Shown piece after piece: positions 33,479 to 46,264 of a stretch of DNA of 64,000 bases (positions within the stretch are counted from its first letter, which is position 1; each line of letters begins with the position of its first letter). The stretch spans positions 44,226,293 to 44,290,292 of the forward strand of contig CM059196.1 in NCBI GenBank assembly GCA_030323885.1, in the 5' to 3' direction. The notes beneath the pieces are model-generated. The model had not been told where the DNA came from and searched no databases. It worked only from the letters and a program-made list of their open reading frames with translations. The position numbers and the translations under genes are program-made. Origin of the DNA: Branchipolynoe longqiensis (lineage: Eukaryota; Annelida; Polychaeta; Phyllodocida; Polynoidae).

Positions 33479-34029
33479 CAATGCTAGTTAGGTTTTGGTA
33501 TGTTAGTGGTGATTTGTTAGTAAAGGTATGGGGTGGGGGTGGGGGTGGGGGTGGGGTAATTGTGGTCAGGAAAAGGTTAGGGGGAGGGGAGGGAAGAATC
33601 CTTGTAGAAGACATTGCCAAGTAGACTGTTTTAGTGCTTACTGCATGAGCTACAGAAAATGGATGGGGCATAACATATACATAAGCATAATTTAATGGCA
33701 ATTAGGTTATAGAACTTTTAACTGGTGATTATCCACATAATGCTCAGGATACACGATATTCGGAGATATATGAACTGGTTTTCGATTGGATTTTAATTGC
33801 CTCGATCAAGAATTCAACATTGCACTTCATGGATGGATAGTCTTTGGATAAGTTTTGTAATAGTTATTGTTGAATAATTATTAATAGATAACTCCACATC
33901 TCCTCCCTGACTACCACCGCAAAATAAGGACACTTGTGGTCCAAACTCAGTTAGCTAAATTATGGTATTTGGTGTGCAAAGAAAAGAAGTAATTATTGCT
34001 GTGTACACTGCACATGTTTCAAAAGGTGG
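33479..34029. other. spacer, no gene recognised
   Basis: A (GGGGGT)n patch at 33530-33558. Otherwise AT-rich unique sequence. Confidence 0.35.
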
Positions 34030-34192
34030 CTCAAAACCATGGCTAACTTTTGAAATATTTAAAGTGCAAAAATGCACAATTAATGTTGGCAAGCACATCA
34101 AAACTGAGGATGTACCATAGACTGGGGAAGTAACAGGTTCTATTAAATTTACTCAGTATTGCCCACTGTGCACCAACAAATGCTTAACTTTA
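34030..34192 (+). mobile_element. MITE F12, internal fragment
   Basis: F landmarks GCTAACTTTTGAAATATTTA, AACAGGTTCTATTAAATTTA and CAACAAATGCTTAACTTTAG. Both outer ends are missing. Confidence 0.55.
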
Positions 34193-34232
34193 GGTCCCAG
34201 CCTGGAGGAGGTAACACAGACCACGCAGCACA

Positions 34233-35189
<957 letters not shown>

Positions 35190-35192
35190 TTA

Positions 35193-35609
35193 AGGGGCTG
35201 TCACATTAGGGTTTTTTGCGGGAGCGTATGGCGGCGTAAGCGCGTTACGTCATATACGTCGGCATACGCCGTATACGCTACTCATACGCTATGCATACGC
35301 TACTCATACGCCGCCAGATGCCGGCGTATGTGAAGCGTATGAGGCATACACCGCCATACGCTTTCATAAATCCGTCCGTCCAAATTTTGTTGTGCATGCT
35401 CAAAAAAACTCGACCTATGAGGGCGTATGGCCCATACTGTCAAAAAATGTCACAGCACGCTCCCATACACTCCTCATACGCTCCTCGTAGGTTCCACATA
35501 CGCTCAAAACCACCCGAAAGGTCACCAAATGTCATCATAGGCCGGCACGCGCAGGACCTACGTAGGTTTTCAATACGCTCCCGCCATACGCCGTAATGTG
35601 ACAGGGCCT
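35193..35609. mobile_element. TIR element A4 (family A)
   Basis: 417 bp bounded by AGGGGCTGTCACATTAGGG and CCGTAATGTGACAGGGCCT with TTA on both sides (35190-35192, 35610-35612). The interior theme is CATACGC/GCGTATG, about 20 occurrences in both orientations, quite unlike A2, A3 or A5. Confidence 0.85.
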
Positions 35610-35612
35610 TTA

Positions 35613-36446
35613 AGCAGACCATTTAGTCATGTTCCAAGTGTTTTGATTTTAGTTCAGAATATTTACACATGGGGGCGCCACTCACTGTCTAAATTAGCAG
35701 AATTATTGGCTAACGCCATAAACAATATATATTAGTTATGGACCGATAACGATTTGTGATTTTACCACAGTTGTATGCTCTTTTGGCAAGCATTTCTTTG
35801 CTCTATTTTTTACCTGTTTGAAATGTAATTTTTTTATTTTCAGATATGTTTAATCACTGTATGGCCCCCATAGCAGATGTTAACTTTTTTTTGTTGGGGA
35901 GTCGTTAAACAAACAAAAAGCAAGCAAAGATATGTATTATACCTAAATGTCGCAGCAGTCTACAGTACTAGAACAATCGCAGAACTGGGTAGGTGTATGT
36001 CAGGCATGACAGGGCGCCTCCCTGTGGCCTCGTACTGAGGCATTTTGTCCTGACCTTGGGGGAGCAGTGTCATATATCTTTGCTGACAAGTAGTTCTGGC
36101 CCGCCACCCTTTTCTGCTGGTAGCATTAACTGTACATGAGTGTGTGTGTCTGTGTGTCTAGACGGAGATATGCAGTCAACAAGCCACCAATGTTGCTACA
36201 CATATATTTAACGTTTTTCCACCGTTAGGGTTACATGGCACACCTATCGCAAATTCATATAAAACTGAGCGAGGCCACATGGCGGCCAAGCCTAATTTGA
36301 TATCGCACTGTGATAGGTAAATTCTACAAGTAACCTACCTTAATTGTAGAAAGACATTGCTAAATATGTATTACACCACTATATAGTGCGTCCGGTGATA
36401 TTTTAGCATGCAGTCTGCAGGGACTTCAACCATACCAGTAACTCTA
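35613..36446. other. spacer with one SINE-like tail
   Basis: 35868-35920 (CCCATAGCAGATGTTAACTT ... GGGAGTCGTTAAACAAACAA) resembles the tails at 55740-55800 and 56430-56460, so it is probably a retroposon 3' end. Nothing else recognised. Confidence 0.45.
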
Positions 36447-36534
36447 AAAGGTTAGTTAAATAGGGATCATAGAAAACCCCCATCTGACCTGACTTGACCT
36501 GCTATTTAGCTAACTGTGTAGGGTTAGGGCTAGG
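36447..36534 (-). repeat. dispersed TIR-like repeat, second copy
   Basis: GGTTAGTTAAATAGGGATCA and TGCTATTTAGCTAACTG are inverted. The centre CTGACCTGACTTGACCTG is the complement of 28620-28640. Confidence 0.5.
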
Positions 36535-36746
36535 GATACAGTTCCAGTAGACCGCCATCTAAAGTAGCACCTTTTGTTCTTTATTATTTGTTAGAAATAC
36601 CAAATTTGTAATAATTGATTTTGGATTGAATATTTTAATTGAATGAAAACATTGTAGTTGTTGTTATTTTGTATCCCATCTGGTCTGAAAATGAAAGAAG
36701 TAGTGCTATCATCAAATGCTACATGTACTCTTATGAGAGAGAGAGT

Positions 36747-37075
36747 ACTAGACCGGATGTCCGAATGAGTTGAGCGTAGGTCTCCCTTTTGGTAGATCGT
36801 GGTATTCGAACTCACTGATTCGAACCCTGGCCGAGTCAAACCAATGACTTAAAAATTGATGTTTGTTGCTTCCTAGCCAGGTGCTCGGCATTATTAGTAT
36901 AGGGTAAGGACTGGTTGGCTCAGTGTCAGGATAATGTGACTGAGTCGGATATTAGGTCATGGTGCTGGTGGCCTGGTCTCCCAGTGGGGCAGCACTATAA
37001 AGTTGCCATGAGTGTTCACTGTCACAAGTCGGTGCCTGTCCTGATATGACCTTAGATGTTGCCAGGATGTAACAC
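36747..37075 (+). mobile_element. SINE S14, full length
   Basis: Head ACCGGATGTCCGAATGAG, B-box-like TGATTCGAACCCTGGCCG, body and GATGTTGCCAGGATGTAACA end. Confidence 0.88.
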
Positions 37076-37217
37076 TCCCACAACCTGTTACTAGGAGAGA
37101 ACGATTGACCAGCTCATGCGGCACCGGAAACGACCTTGTTCTGATTTGGTTGTGTGATACAACTTTGTATACACGTTTGCTACGTCGAGGTTTAGCTTGT
37201 ATTAAATGTACACTAAC

Positions 37218-37232
37218 ATGGCTGAGACAACT

Positions 37233-37327
<95 letters not shown>
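37218..37327. repeat. (TA)n microsatellite
   Basis: About 54 uninterrupted TA units, able to extrude as a cruciform. Confidence 0.98.
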
Positions 37328-37331
<4 letters not shown>

Positions 37332-38280
37332 CAATGTGTTTACCATACTAGCAATAGTTAGTATATATAAATAAATACCAGCTATGAGTATGAGTAAACA
37401 GAGGAACAACGGCGAGTAGTGGGAGGAAGCCTCTTTTATTTTGTTAGAGCCTTTGGTCGAGCAAATGATAGCCCTACCAAATAATAAAAGTAAAATGTAC
37501 AGCGCGAATGGTGGTTCCGATCAAGAATGGTCACATGACGTGAAGCAGCAATGTGACATAGTCAGGCGCTGACCTGCAGCAAATAGTACATTTGGACAAT
37601 AAATAATGATAATAAATATATAGCATGCAATGAATAACCTCCACTAATTTATATAAATATAATAAAGATTATATTCCACATTTATATATATATATTTGTT
37701 ATATACCGGAGTGGTATGATCAAATATGATTTGTCTTTGAGTCTAGCCATTTCCCTCCAGTTGTTTATGACAGCGTAAAGCAACCACCAACCAACCAATC
37801 AATCAATCCAGTTATTTATGATCTAATCTAAGCTTGGGCCCTCAGGCGGCGACATGTGAGCCGTGACTGGCGGGGTCAGTCAGTACTGACGGCATTCTCC
37901 AGTGAAATGATCCAGGGAAGTGACATAGGCCAAGGAGCACAGACAAAATGCATATATATATATATCTATATGGTTTGGTAATGAAATAGCACTGACGCAC
38001 CATTCATGCGCATAGGTCAGTAATTTTAGTGGAAGATATAACAAGCCCTCTATTGCATCATCACCATAGGGGAGCAGGGGGAGGACTAGGTATGACGTCA
38101 CAGGTCATACTGAAAATTTAGTAGATCTTTTCAATTATTCTGAAAATGAAGTCCTCTTCCGACACTTTAGTAGCCTATAGATGTCCACCTACCACTTCCC
38201 TGATTGGCATTCTTTATTTTGTTTTGTTGGATTCGTTGATTAAGCAGGGGAAATTTCAATCACAGATAACCTGTCTTCTT
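37328..38280. other. spacer, no gene recognised
   Basis: A short CCAACCAACCAATCAATCAA tract near 37780, and AT-rich stretches. No exon recognised. Confidence 0.35.
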
Positions 38281-38438
38281 CCTTCAATGGATCCTTGACC
38301 TATTTTTTAATAATGCTGAGTGCTAGGTTATGTAGCGGCAAGATTGTATCCTTAAGTCATTGATTTAACTAAGTCGGGGTTTGAATCTGACAAGCTGCCA
38401 CATTGGAAGCAGGCATTCAATTCATTTGGTCATGTACA
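38281..38438 (-). mobile_element. SINE S15, diverged head half
   Basis: AATAATGCTGAGTGCTAGG, TAAGTCATTGATTTAACTAA and GGGTTTGAATCTGACAAG match the family S head half in reverse. Confidence 0.65.
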
Positions 38439-38439
38439 G

Positions 38440-39225
38440 TATGCATCAGTGACAACAGGAGTGGTTCTTTAATGTACATCGTACATCAGTGACGACAGGA
38501 GGGGTTCCATAATAACATCAGGGATGAAAGATCTCCGCGATTCCGCGGATTTCCGGGATTTTTCAATCCCGCAGCACCATCAGTGTATACTAATATGTGG
38601 TGCTGAGAGCACAGCACTATTAGCGTACACTACTAATATTAATAAATGCTCCAAGCGCCCCAGCACTATCAGCATACACTACTAATACATGCTTCAAACG
38701 GCGCAGCACTATCAGAGTATACCAATATATATGTAACCCGACTTCCGGGAATTTTCCGCGATTCCCTGACAATGCTAAACCTATTGGAGAATATCAGCAT
38801 TTCCGCTTTTTTCCCCGGAGAGCACTTTCATCCCTGTAACATAATGACAGGAACGGTTCTTTAATGTACATCATGTATCCATGATGACAGGAGTGGTTCC
38901 ATGGCAACATTCATACAGGCATGAAGGGAGTGGTTCTGCAGTGACATTCATATAACCATGACAACAGGAGTGGTTCTGTAGTGACATTCATACAGCCGTG
39001 ACAACAGGATTGGTTCCCTAGTGACATTCATAGAGCCATTGACAACATCAGTGGATCCATAGCGACATTCATACAGGCATGAAGGGAGTGGTTCTATAGT
39101 GACATTCATACGGGCATGACAACAGGAACAGTTCTTTAATGTACATCATACATCCATGAGAATACCAGTGATTCTGTTGTAACTTTCATATAGTCATGAA
39201 AACAACAGTGGTTCTCTAGTGACAA
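38440..39225. repeat. ~40-bp minisatellite interrupted by element D1
   Basis: Degenerate units of ATTCATACAGCCATGACAAC + AGGAGTGGTTCTGTAGTGAC. Two units lie before D1 and about ten after it. Confidence 0.85.
38519..38836. mobile_element. TIR element D1 (family D)
   Basis: 318 bp bounded by CAGGGATGAAAGATCTCCGC and GAGCACTTTCATCCCTG with TAACAT on both sides (38513-38518, 38837-38842). The interior carries a repeated segment (GCAGCACTATCAGCRTACAC + TACTAATACATGCTTCAAAC) also present, inverted, in E2. TTCCGCG-rich words lie near each end. Confidence 0.82.
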
Positions 39226-39518
39226 AAAGCTCAAATTCAACCAGAAGAATTCAGCGCGGCCAAGCGAAACAATGAGCACAGAGTATACGGAATATACTTA
39301 GGATGAGTAGCAATAATAGATGAGCACGTGGAGGCTTGGGGTGTATTTACTAACTGAGCATCGATCATTTCAGCAAATGAATAATGTCAATAACTATAAC
39401 CAGAACTGTGAAGTGTCTTATTGTAATGTTCAATAAATTTAGACTTGTAAAATATATAACCTGGCACTCACAGAATATATGTTTGTGGACTTTGGCGGTA
39501 TATGCTCATTTTAGTGGG

Positions 39519-39833
39519 TTGGTTGTTTAATTTCTGGAGTTTTACATCCTGGCAACATCTAAGGTCATATCAGGACAGGGACAAACTTTTGACAGTGCAC
39601 ACAGGGACAAACTTTTGACAGTGCACACTCATATTGTCTTTATAGTGCTCCCCCACTGGGAGGCCAGACCATCAGCACCATGACCTGATATCCCACTCAA
39701 GTCACATTATCCTGACACTGAGCCAATTAGTCCTTTCCCTATCCTAATAATGCTGAGCACCTGGCTAAGAAGTGACAAGTATCAATTTGTAAGTCATTGG
39801 TTTGAGTCGATCAGGGTTCGAACACCCATTTTG
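39519..39833 (-). mobile_element. SINE S16 with internal 28-bp duplication
   Basis: Standard family S in reverse, but ACAGGGACAAACTTTTGACA GTGCACAC is present twice in tandem near 39573-39628. Confidence 0.85.
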
Positions 39834-39843
39834 GTGGGTGTTA

Positions 39844-40124
39844 AGCTAAGATTCCTTACACGCGGTATGCGGCATGCGGTATGCGAACGGGTTGGGTCCT
39901 TTCACCCACACCCACACACATAGTGTCAGGTTTCTCTAACACTGTTGTCTGTGGGCATTCGCATTCGCATGCCGCACCGATCGCTACATGGACTGATTCA
40001 GTATTCGCATGCTGCATGCTGCATGGCGCATACCGCGTGTAAGGAATCACCCCCATTGACTTAGATGCTTTTAGATTTTTTGCCGCATTCGCATGCCGCA
40101 TACCGCGTGTAAGGAATCCTAGCT
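39844..40124. mobile_element. TIR element C2 (family C)
   Basis: 281 bp bounded by AGCTAAGATTCCTTACACGC and GCGTGTAAGGAATCCTAGCT, flanked by TTA and TAA. Words GCATTCGCATGCCGC and GCGGTATGCG recur inside in both orientations. Confidence 0.78.
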
Positions 40125-40224
40125 TAACCTGTGCAAGTAGTTGTTTGTAGGTGGTTGTATGGCCAGCATTGGGACACAGTGACGTAGCGTGTGCAAATAG
40201 AGACAGGCCGTATGGTGGGTCAAC

Positions 40225-40278
40225 ATGGCGGCGGGCAGCGATCCGCTGAGATGGGCCCTGCTATTTCAACTAGTACAG
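40225..40278 (+). CDS. possible first coding exon (signal-peptide-like), weak
   Basis: ATG in a favourable context (CAACATGG) opens 18 codons reading MAAGSDPLRWALLFQLVQ, ending at CAG/GTGGGC, a plausible donor. The translation looks like the start of a signal peptide. No downstream exon of such a gene is recognised, and chance is a real alternative. Confidence 0.2.
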
Positions 40279-40351
40279 GTGGGCAGGGCAGCTTGTGTTA
40301 CACCGGGGGGGGGGGGGGGGTATGACTTTGTGTGTCCAGCTTTGTATCTAT

Positions 40352-40688
40352 GTGCTTGGTTGATTGTTGGAGTTTTAGATCCTGGCAACATCTAAGATCA
40401 TATCAGGATGGGTATTGACTTGTGACAGTGTGCACTCATGGTGACTTTATAGTGCTGCCCCACTGGGAGACAAGGCTGCTGGCACCATGACCTGATATCT
40501 CACTCAGTCACATTATCCTAACACTGAGCTAACCAATCCTTGCCCTATCCTAAGAATGCCGAGCGCCTGGCTAGGAACCGACAAGTATCGGTTTTGTGTA
40601 AGTCATTGGTTTGACTCGACCAGGAATTGAACTGCTGACCTTCCACATCGAGGCCTGCACTCCACCGATTTGGCCACCGCATCCAGTG
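40352..40688 (-). mobile_element. SINE S17, full length
   Basis: Tail GAGTTTTAGATCCTGGCAAC through body to head GATTTGGCCACCGCATCCAG. Confidence 0.88.
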
Positions 40689-41098
40689 TATCTATGTGCA
40701 CACAAGCCCAGCAGTTTGATGGTACCTGTACTGATAATGTGCCGTGTAATTTAGTATGTGAATATAAATAAATATAGTTGTAGAACTAATGTAAATAACG
40801 AACAAGATACTCATTTACCCCGTGGCTGCTATTGTCATGTAATACTAATAGGTGCATTTGATGCCTGCACTGGTGGCGCCACCACCGCCTCTTCATGATA
40901 CTACTCTTTAATGCTGAGATTGTGCGGTATTATGTCACCATTATGTGAGTATAAAGATACGGAATGGAATATTACTATGTTATTATTATATTGTTATACT
41001 CTGTAAGACACAACAAGCTACCAGTGGCACCATCTGTGGCCCACCTCGCCTCCACCGGATGTTGACCAATGTCAGTTGCACCGAAGAATATTTTCAAA
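40689..41098. other. spacer, no gene recognised
   Basis: AT-rich. Includes GGTGGCGCCACCACCGCC. No exon recognised. Confidence 0.35.
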
Positions 41099-41209
41099 TA
41101 CATACATACATATGTATACATACATACATACATACATACATACATACATACATACATACATAAACATACATACATAAACATACATACATAAACATACATA
41201 CATGTATAT
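41099..41209. repeat. (TACA)n microsatellite
   Basis: About 27 units with TAAACA variants to the right. Confidence 0.96.
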
Positions 41210-41397
41210 ATACCGTTCGACTTGTATGCATTTATATACACACAATATATCCTTCTGTATTCGGCCTTATATATAATTCCTACAGGTGGGTATTTGTAGA
41301 AGCTTCTGATCATTGGCAGGTATATCTATTTCTGGAGGTCTCGGGGTGTCGCTCTTACAAGTATGCCGGCTATAGATCCTTTGAGTATATCCTTCTA

Positions 41398-41682
41398 CTG
41401 GGCCGCGTTCAGGGTACGCCTCCGAGATGGGCCCGCAGCGTCTTTTTGCCCTATATGTGTTCTGGGTGCGCCTTGGAGATGTCTTGCTTTTCAGGTAGGA
41501 TGCAAAAAGCGGCTCGAAAATGGGTGCCCGATTCAATGGTTTCAGCCAATCAGAGCTGTTCTATTCAATTGCAAATGACTACCCCCTATGGGGGCCCCCA
41601 TTTTCGAGGCAACTGCCATTCAGACTAGCGACGTCTGGAATTTCTCAAAGACGTCTCCGAGGCGCACCCTTAACGCGGCCCT
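41398..41682. mobile_element. TIR element L
   Basis: Inverted ends GGGCCGCGTTCAGGGTACGC and GGCGCACCCTTAACGCGGCC, with TCCGAG just inside each. About 285 bp, noncoding. The target duplication is not clear. Confidence 0.7.
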
Positions 41683-41816
41683 AGTATCAAATGTATGCAT
41701 ATATATATATATAAGTATTATAACTCCTACAGGTGTTTCCTTGTAGGAGCTAATCGTTAGCATTTGTGACATCGATATTGCAGTTACTGGTTCCCAGGAC
41801 CGGATGACACTATATA

Positions 41817-42133
41817 CAGGGATGAAAGATCTCTGCGGTTTTGCGGATTTCCGGGATTGTTTATATTCACAGATTAATGTTAAACAATTTTTTTTTAAAT
41901 GGGATGGAAATGACACCAGTTGGGTGGTTCGAATCCCTTTCTTAGATGACCTTAGATGTAGCTAGAACATCAAATCTAAGCAAGAAAGTGTTTGGTATGG
42001 GCGATAATGCAATCACAACAAGGCTAGTTGAAAGCTGACTTCCAGTATTTTTCCGTGATTCCCTGACAATGCTAAACCTATGGGGGAATATCTGCATTTC
42101 CGCTTTTTTCTCCAGAGACTACTTTCATCCCTG
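41817..42133. mobile_element. TIR element D2 (family D), interior diverged
   Basis: 317 bp bounded by CAGGGATGAAAGATCTCTGC and GAGACTACTTTCATCCCTG. TATATA on both sides is low-complexity. It lacks the GCAGCACTATCAGC segment of D1 and D3 but keeps the end region GATTCCCTGACAATGCTAAA. Confidence 0.78.
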
Positions 42134-42537
42134 TATATATATAGTACGTGTTAACTGGTCTCTGACTTTAAGAAAAACTAAAATTATTGAGGGCAAAAGA
42201 AAGCTAATACATGGAATTGTAGAGCATCAAGGCCACTTATGCAACCTGAGTCGTGATGCCCTACAATCCAGACAGATGGTGCTTAGAACTATTTACACAT
42301 CAAATTAAGTGATTTGTGAATTTTATGGAAGATGAGATGGGTGATATGAGGCAAGAGAGAAAACAAAAAACAATTTTTTTTTTAAACACACACAAAAACA
42401 CCTGAACCGCAAAAGATGTACAAATATCAATTTGATGTTCTAAGAAATAGTACCTAACAGTCCAGATTAACAACTTCAATAAATGAAACAGTACAAACTT
42501 AGTATTTACTAATACTGAGACCCATACAAGGAATGTA
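42134..42537. other. spacer, possibly LINE 3' UTR
   Basis: Lies just downstream (on the minus strand) of the LINE reverse-transcriptase fragment and contains A/T runs. No independent feature. Confidence 0.35.
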
Positions 42538-43010
42538 TTAGTTGTTAGGCACATTTATAAACAAATGCTTGGAGTAATTGTTGAATACATCATAGGTGGG
42601 TATGGTCTGAGCTACAAGGGACATGTCATTCCAGATTTTGGACCCCTTAAAAAGTAGGATGTTTTTAACTTTTTCATTTTTTGGGTGAATGACTTTAAGT
42701 ATGAGCTTGTCATGTTGTCTTGTTATACCATGATTTATATCATGACATTTCTCATCTTGAGCTACTTTAAACATAAAATTGGCTAAATGCTGGCTTCTAG
42801 TTTCTAGTGGGAATATGTTAATTTTACAAATTTTTTCGTCTATAATTAGGCCAATACTTGAGGAGCCAAGAGCTATGGAAATTGCTCTATTTTGCAAACG
42901 TAATTTATTTTGATATTTTTTGGAACATGCTTCATAAAATATGTCTCCATAGTCCAAATCTGGTAACATCATGGATTTATAAACAAGACAGGCAGCAGAT
43001 GTAATTGCCT
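42538..43010 (-). mobile_element. LINE reverse transcriptase C-terminal fragment
   Basis: The reverse-strand frame carries VYKSMMLPDLDYGDIFYEAC and the KLRLQNRAISIALG segment, characteristic of the thumb/C-terminal region of non-LTR retrotransposon reverse transcriptases. The frame ends in TAA at its 3' side. The catalytic core is absent (5' truncation). It is preceded in frame by the A-rich tail of SINE T2, so the combined 210-codon frame is a chimera. Confidence 0.75.
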
Positions 43011-43237
43011 TTTTTTTCTTTTTTTTTTCTTTTCTTGAAGATTTATACTGCCTATCATGGATAAGTCTGAATAGACTTGTTTTCACCATTAGACAGTTTG
43101 GCGATAGAAAGCCTGAGCCTACACTTTTACCGACCCAAGGGATTTTTAACCTCACACACCACATAGACATGGTATGAGAGCAACTGGCCTTTGATGACGC
43201 TGTAAGTTATCCACAGCGGTGGAAATCCAAATTGGCA
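43011..43237 (-). mobile_element. second SINE family, copy T2, 5'-truncated
   Basis: Complement of 18870-19071: TCTTGAAGATTTATACTGCC ... TTATCCACAGCGGTGGAAAT, with the A tail (here T-rich, 43011-43034) abutting the LINE fragment. The tRNA-like head is missing. Confidence 0.8.
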
Positions 43238-43768
43238 CTTGACTATATTTATGCCACTACACATGCATGCAGACTTTTCTGATTTAATCGGCTCGGACAT
43301 GTGTATTTAATATTAACTTTTGTTTGTTTAAAAAGGAAAGAAAGTGAAACCTGGTTTGCAATTTCAGAATATAACATCTACTATGGCCGGTGTGAGTGGG
43401 TAAGCGTGCGTGTGCATACTGTATGATATTTACTTGGTCACTTCCTGTTCATTGTTTGTTCCTGCTGAACTATCGTTCCAAAATGCTCAACTCTAGTTCT
43501 TTTCAATTCCATGTTAATTTCTGTTCAGATTAACTTTCAGCGCTTTCAGAAAGTTGTGAGATTGGGAGTTGGAATTGTAATTTAAGTAGAAGTTGCAGAT
43601 GCGGTTCCTGCGCCACCGCGGCACATGCATCACTATCGAGTATAGCCTATATTGTGGAAAAAGTGAATGTCGCAGGTGAGCGTAGGCGATGTGCGTCGCC
43701 TCATTTTGAAAACATTGACTTTTAAGCATTAATAGGATCGGGCAAGGATTTGTTGGCTCAGTATCAGG
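43238..43768. other. spacer, no gene recognised
   Basis: 43724-43768 contains TTAATAGGATCGGGCAAGG, a stray SINE S body piece. Nothing else recognised. Confidence 0.4.
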
Positions 43769-44113
43769 GACCAGACTGATGGCCGAATGAGTTGAGCGTC
43801 TCATGTTTTGGGCGATTGGAGGATCCGAACCCATGGGTTTGTGGGTTCAAACCCTGGTCGAGTAAAATCAATGACTTATAAATTGATGCTTGTCGCTTCC
43901 TAGCCAGGCACGCATCAATACTATTAGGATAGGGCAAGGACTGGTTAGCTCAGTGTCAGGATAATGTGACTGGGTGGGATATCAAGTCATGGTGCTTGTG
44001 GCCTGGTCTCCCAGTTGGGCAGCACTATAAAGTCGCCATGAGTGTGCACTGTCACAAGTCAGTACCCATCCTGATATCACCTTAGATGTTGCTAGGACAT
44101 AAAATAACAAACA
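43769..44113 (+). mobile_element. SINE S18, full length
   Basis: Head ACCAGACTGATGGCCGAATG, B-box-like GGGTTCAAACCCTGGTCG, body and tail AAAATAACAAACAAAACAAC. Confidence 0.88.
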
Positions 44114-44117
44114 AAAC

Positions 44118-44300
44118 AACTCAGTATCACTATCAGGATAATGTGACTGACTGGGATCTCAGGTCATGGTGCCAGCATCCCTGTCTCCCAGTGGGACAGC
44201 ATTATATTGTCCCCACGAATGCGCACTGTCACAAGCCGGTGCCCGTCCTTTATGTGACCTTAGATGTTGCCAGGACGTAAAATCCCACACAAACAATCAA
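44118..44300 (+). mobile_element. SINE S19, 5'-truncated, directly after S18
   Basis: CAGGATAATGTGACTGACTG through GTTGCCAGGACGTAAAATCC. Same orientation, 4 bp downstream of S18. Confidence 0.82.
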
Positions 44301-44498
44301 ACAAACGACGTCATTCTGCCGAACAGAAGGCACCCCCTGTATTAAAGCAGCACATATGTGCAATAAAATGCCTTCCAACTGCCACTACAAACTCTGGCAT
44401 CAGAGTTAACGACTGCTCCAGCTGCATTTACTACTTGGGTCCATGACAGACTAGCCTTGCATTGGATCAAACAAAATACTGTAGACGCTGTGACAACG

Positions 44499-44833
44499 TG
44501 GTTGGTTGTTGGGAGTTTTACGTCCTGGCAACATCTACGGTCATATCAGGATGGCTACCGAATTGTGACAGTGTGCACTCGTGGCAACTTTATAGTGCTG
44601 CCCCACTGGGAAATTAGGCCACCAGCATCATGACCTGATATCCCACTCAGTCAGATTATCCTGATATGAAGCTAAACCAGTTCTGGGCCCTATCCTATTA
44701 ATGCTGAGTGTCAGGCTAGGAAGCGACACTTATAAATTTTTATAAGTCATTGGTTTGACTCGACCGGGAACCGAGCTCCCGAGCTCCCGCACATGAGGCC
44801 TGCGCTCTCTTGATTCGGCCACCGCGCCCGGTG
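44499..44833 (-). mobile_element. SINE S20, full length
   Basis: Tail GAGTTTTACGTCCTGGCAAC through head TGATTCGGCCACCGCGCCCG. Confidence 0.88.
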
Positions 44834-45174
44834 TTACAACGTGAGCCATGTGGTGGCACTGCCATCCGCAACCATGTAGGACCTGTGTAGGTGGAGGTGT
44901 AGCCGCGTGACAGCTGTCACTTAGCTGCATACCGGGGCCCGGTGTTTCCAGGTTGCTGCAGCGGCAGCTTGCCTGCTTTTGTTTATGCAGATAAGGCGAT
45001 AACACGCGGGGGTTAACCACATCCGGGCTGTGGCTGTCGGATGGTATCAGGCTGGCCGAGATAACTGACATGATGGGGATAGGGTGGGGGTCGGGGCGTG
45101 GAGGGGGGGGGGGGGGTTAGCGCAGGGAGCCCTCCTAGGACATGACAGGCAGGGATGGGGAAGGTGGGTGTGTG

Positions 45175-46135
45175 GGATATATAATGTAACAAACCGGGAG
45201 ATCTCCCAGGACATTGTGGAGAATTGAGTGTGGGATATATGTCACAAACCGGGAGATCTCCTAGACCTAATCGGAGAGTTGGATGTGGGATATATATATA
45301 AGCCTAGTTAGAACATAGTACCAGATAGCAGGTGGCGCGCACGTCGCACATAGGTAGGCAAATCCCGGTGCATGGATCGATGAAGCCCGGCATAAAGATA
45401 TATAATAATAATAAAAACTCCAGCCGAGGATTATACCGTATGGGATATCAATATATATATATATATATATATAGTGAGTATATATATATATATATATATA
45501 GTGAGTTTGCTATATATATATATATAGCAAACCAGGAGATTTCCCAGACATGATGGAGTTGAGCATCGGATATATAATGTAACAAACTGGGAGATCTCTC
45601 AGGACATGCTAGAGAGTTGAGTGCGGGATATATAATGTAACAAACCAGGAGATCTCCCAGACATGATGGAGTTGAGCATTGGATATATAATGTAGTGTCA
45701 CAAACTGGGAGATCTCTCAGGACATGGTAGAGAGTTGAGTGTGGGATATATAATGTAACAAACCAGGAGATTAATTAGGGACATGATTGTGTAGTTGGTT
45801 GCGGGGTATATAATGTCACAAACTGGGAGATCTCTCCGGACATAATCGGGGAGTTGAGTGCGGGATATATAATGTCACAAACTGGGAGATCTCTCCGGAC
45901 ACAATCACGGTGATGAGTGCAGGATATATAATGTTGCAAACTGGGAGATCTCTCAGTATGTGGCGGGGAGTTGTGTGTGAGATATATAATGTAGAAAACC
46001 GGGAGATCTCTCAGGAAAGTAGAGTATGGGATATAAATGTAACCACAAACTGGGAGATCTCCTGGGACATGATTGGGGAGTTGGGTGTGGGATATATAAT
46101 GTAAAAAACAAGATCTCCCAAGACATGATGTATAA
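45175..46135. repeat. ~60-bp minisatellite with GGGAGATCTCCC palindrome
   Basis: About 14 units of the form GTGYGGGATATATAATGTAA + CAAACYGGGAGATCTCYCRG + GACATGATGGAGAGTTGA. A (TA)n stretch at 45452-45523 interrupts it. It ends about 130 bp before the FERM exon. Confidence 0.9.
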
Positions 46136-46264
46136 TTGAGGGGGCAGCTCTAGAATGGTAGTACTTTTTTCCTGACTGTGAAAACTTTGGGTGACCACTA
46201 ACTATGACTTACAATGCATTGTTGGCTGTCGGTGGTTGATGTGTTGTCTCTTTGCGTGTTGCAG

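Noticed and set aside
38440..39225. CRISPR-like regular repeats
   Set aside because: Tandem degenerate units without unique spacers in a eukaryotic genome. This is a minisatellite.
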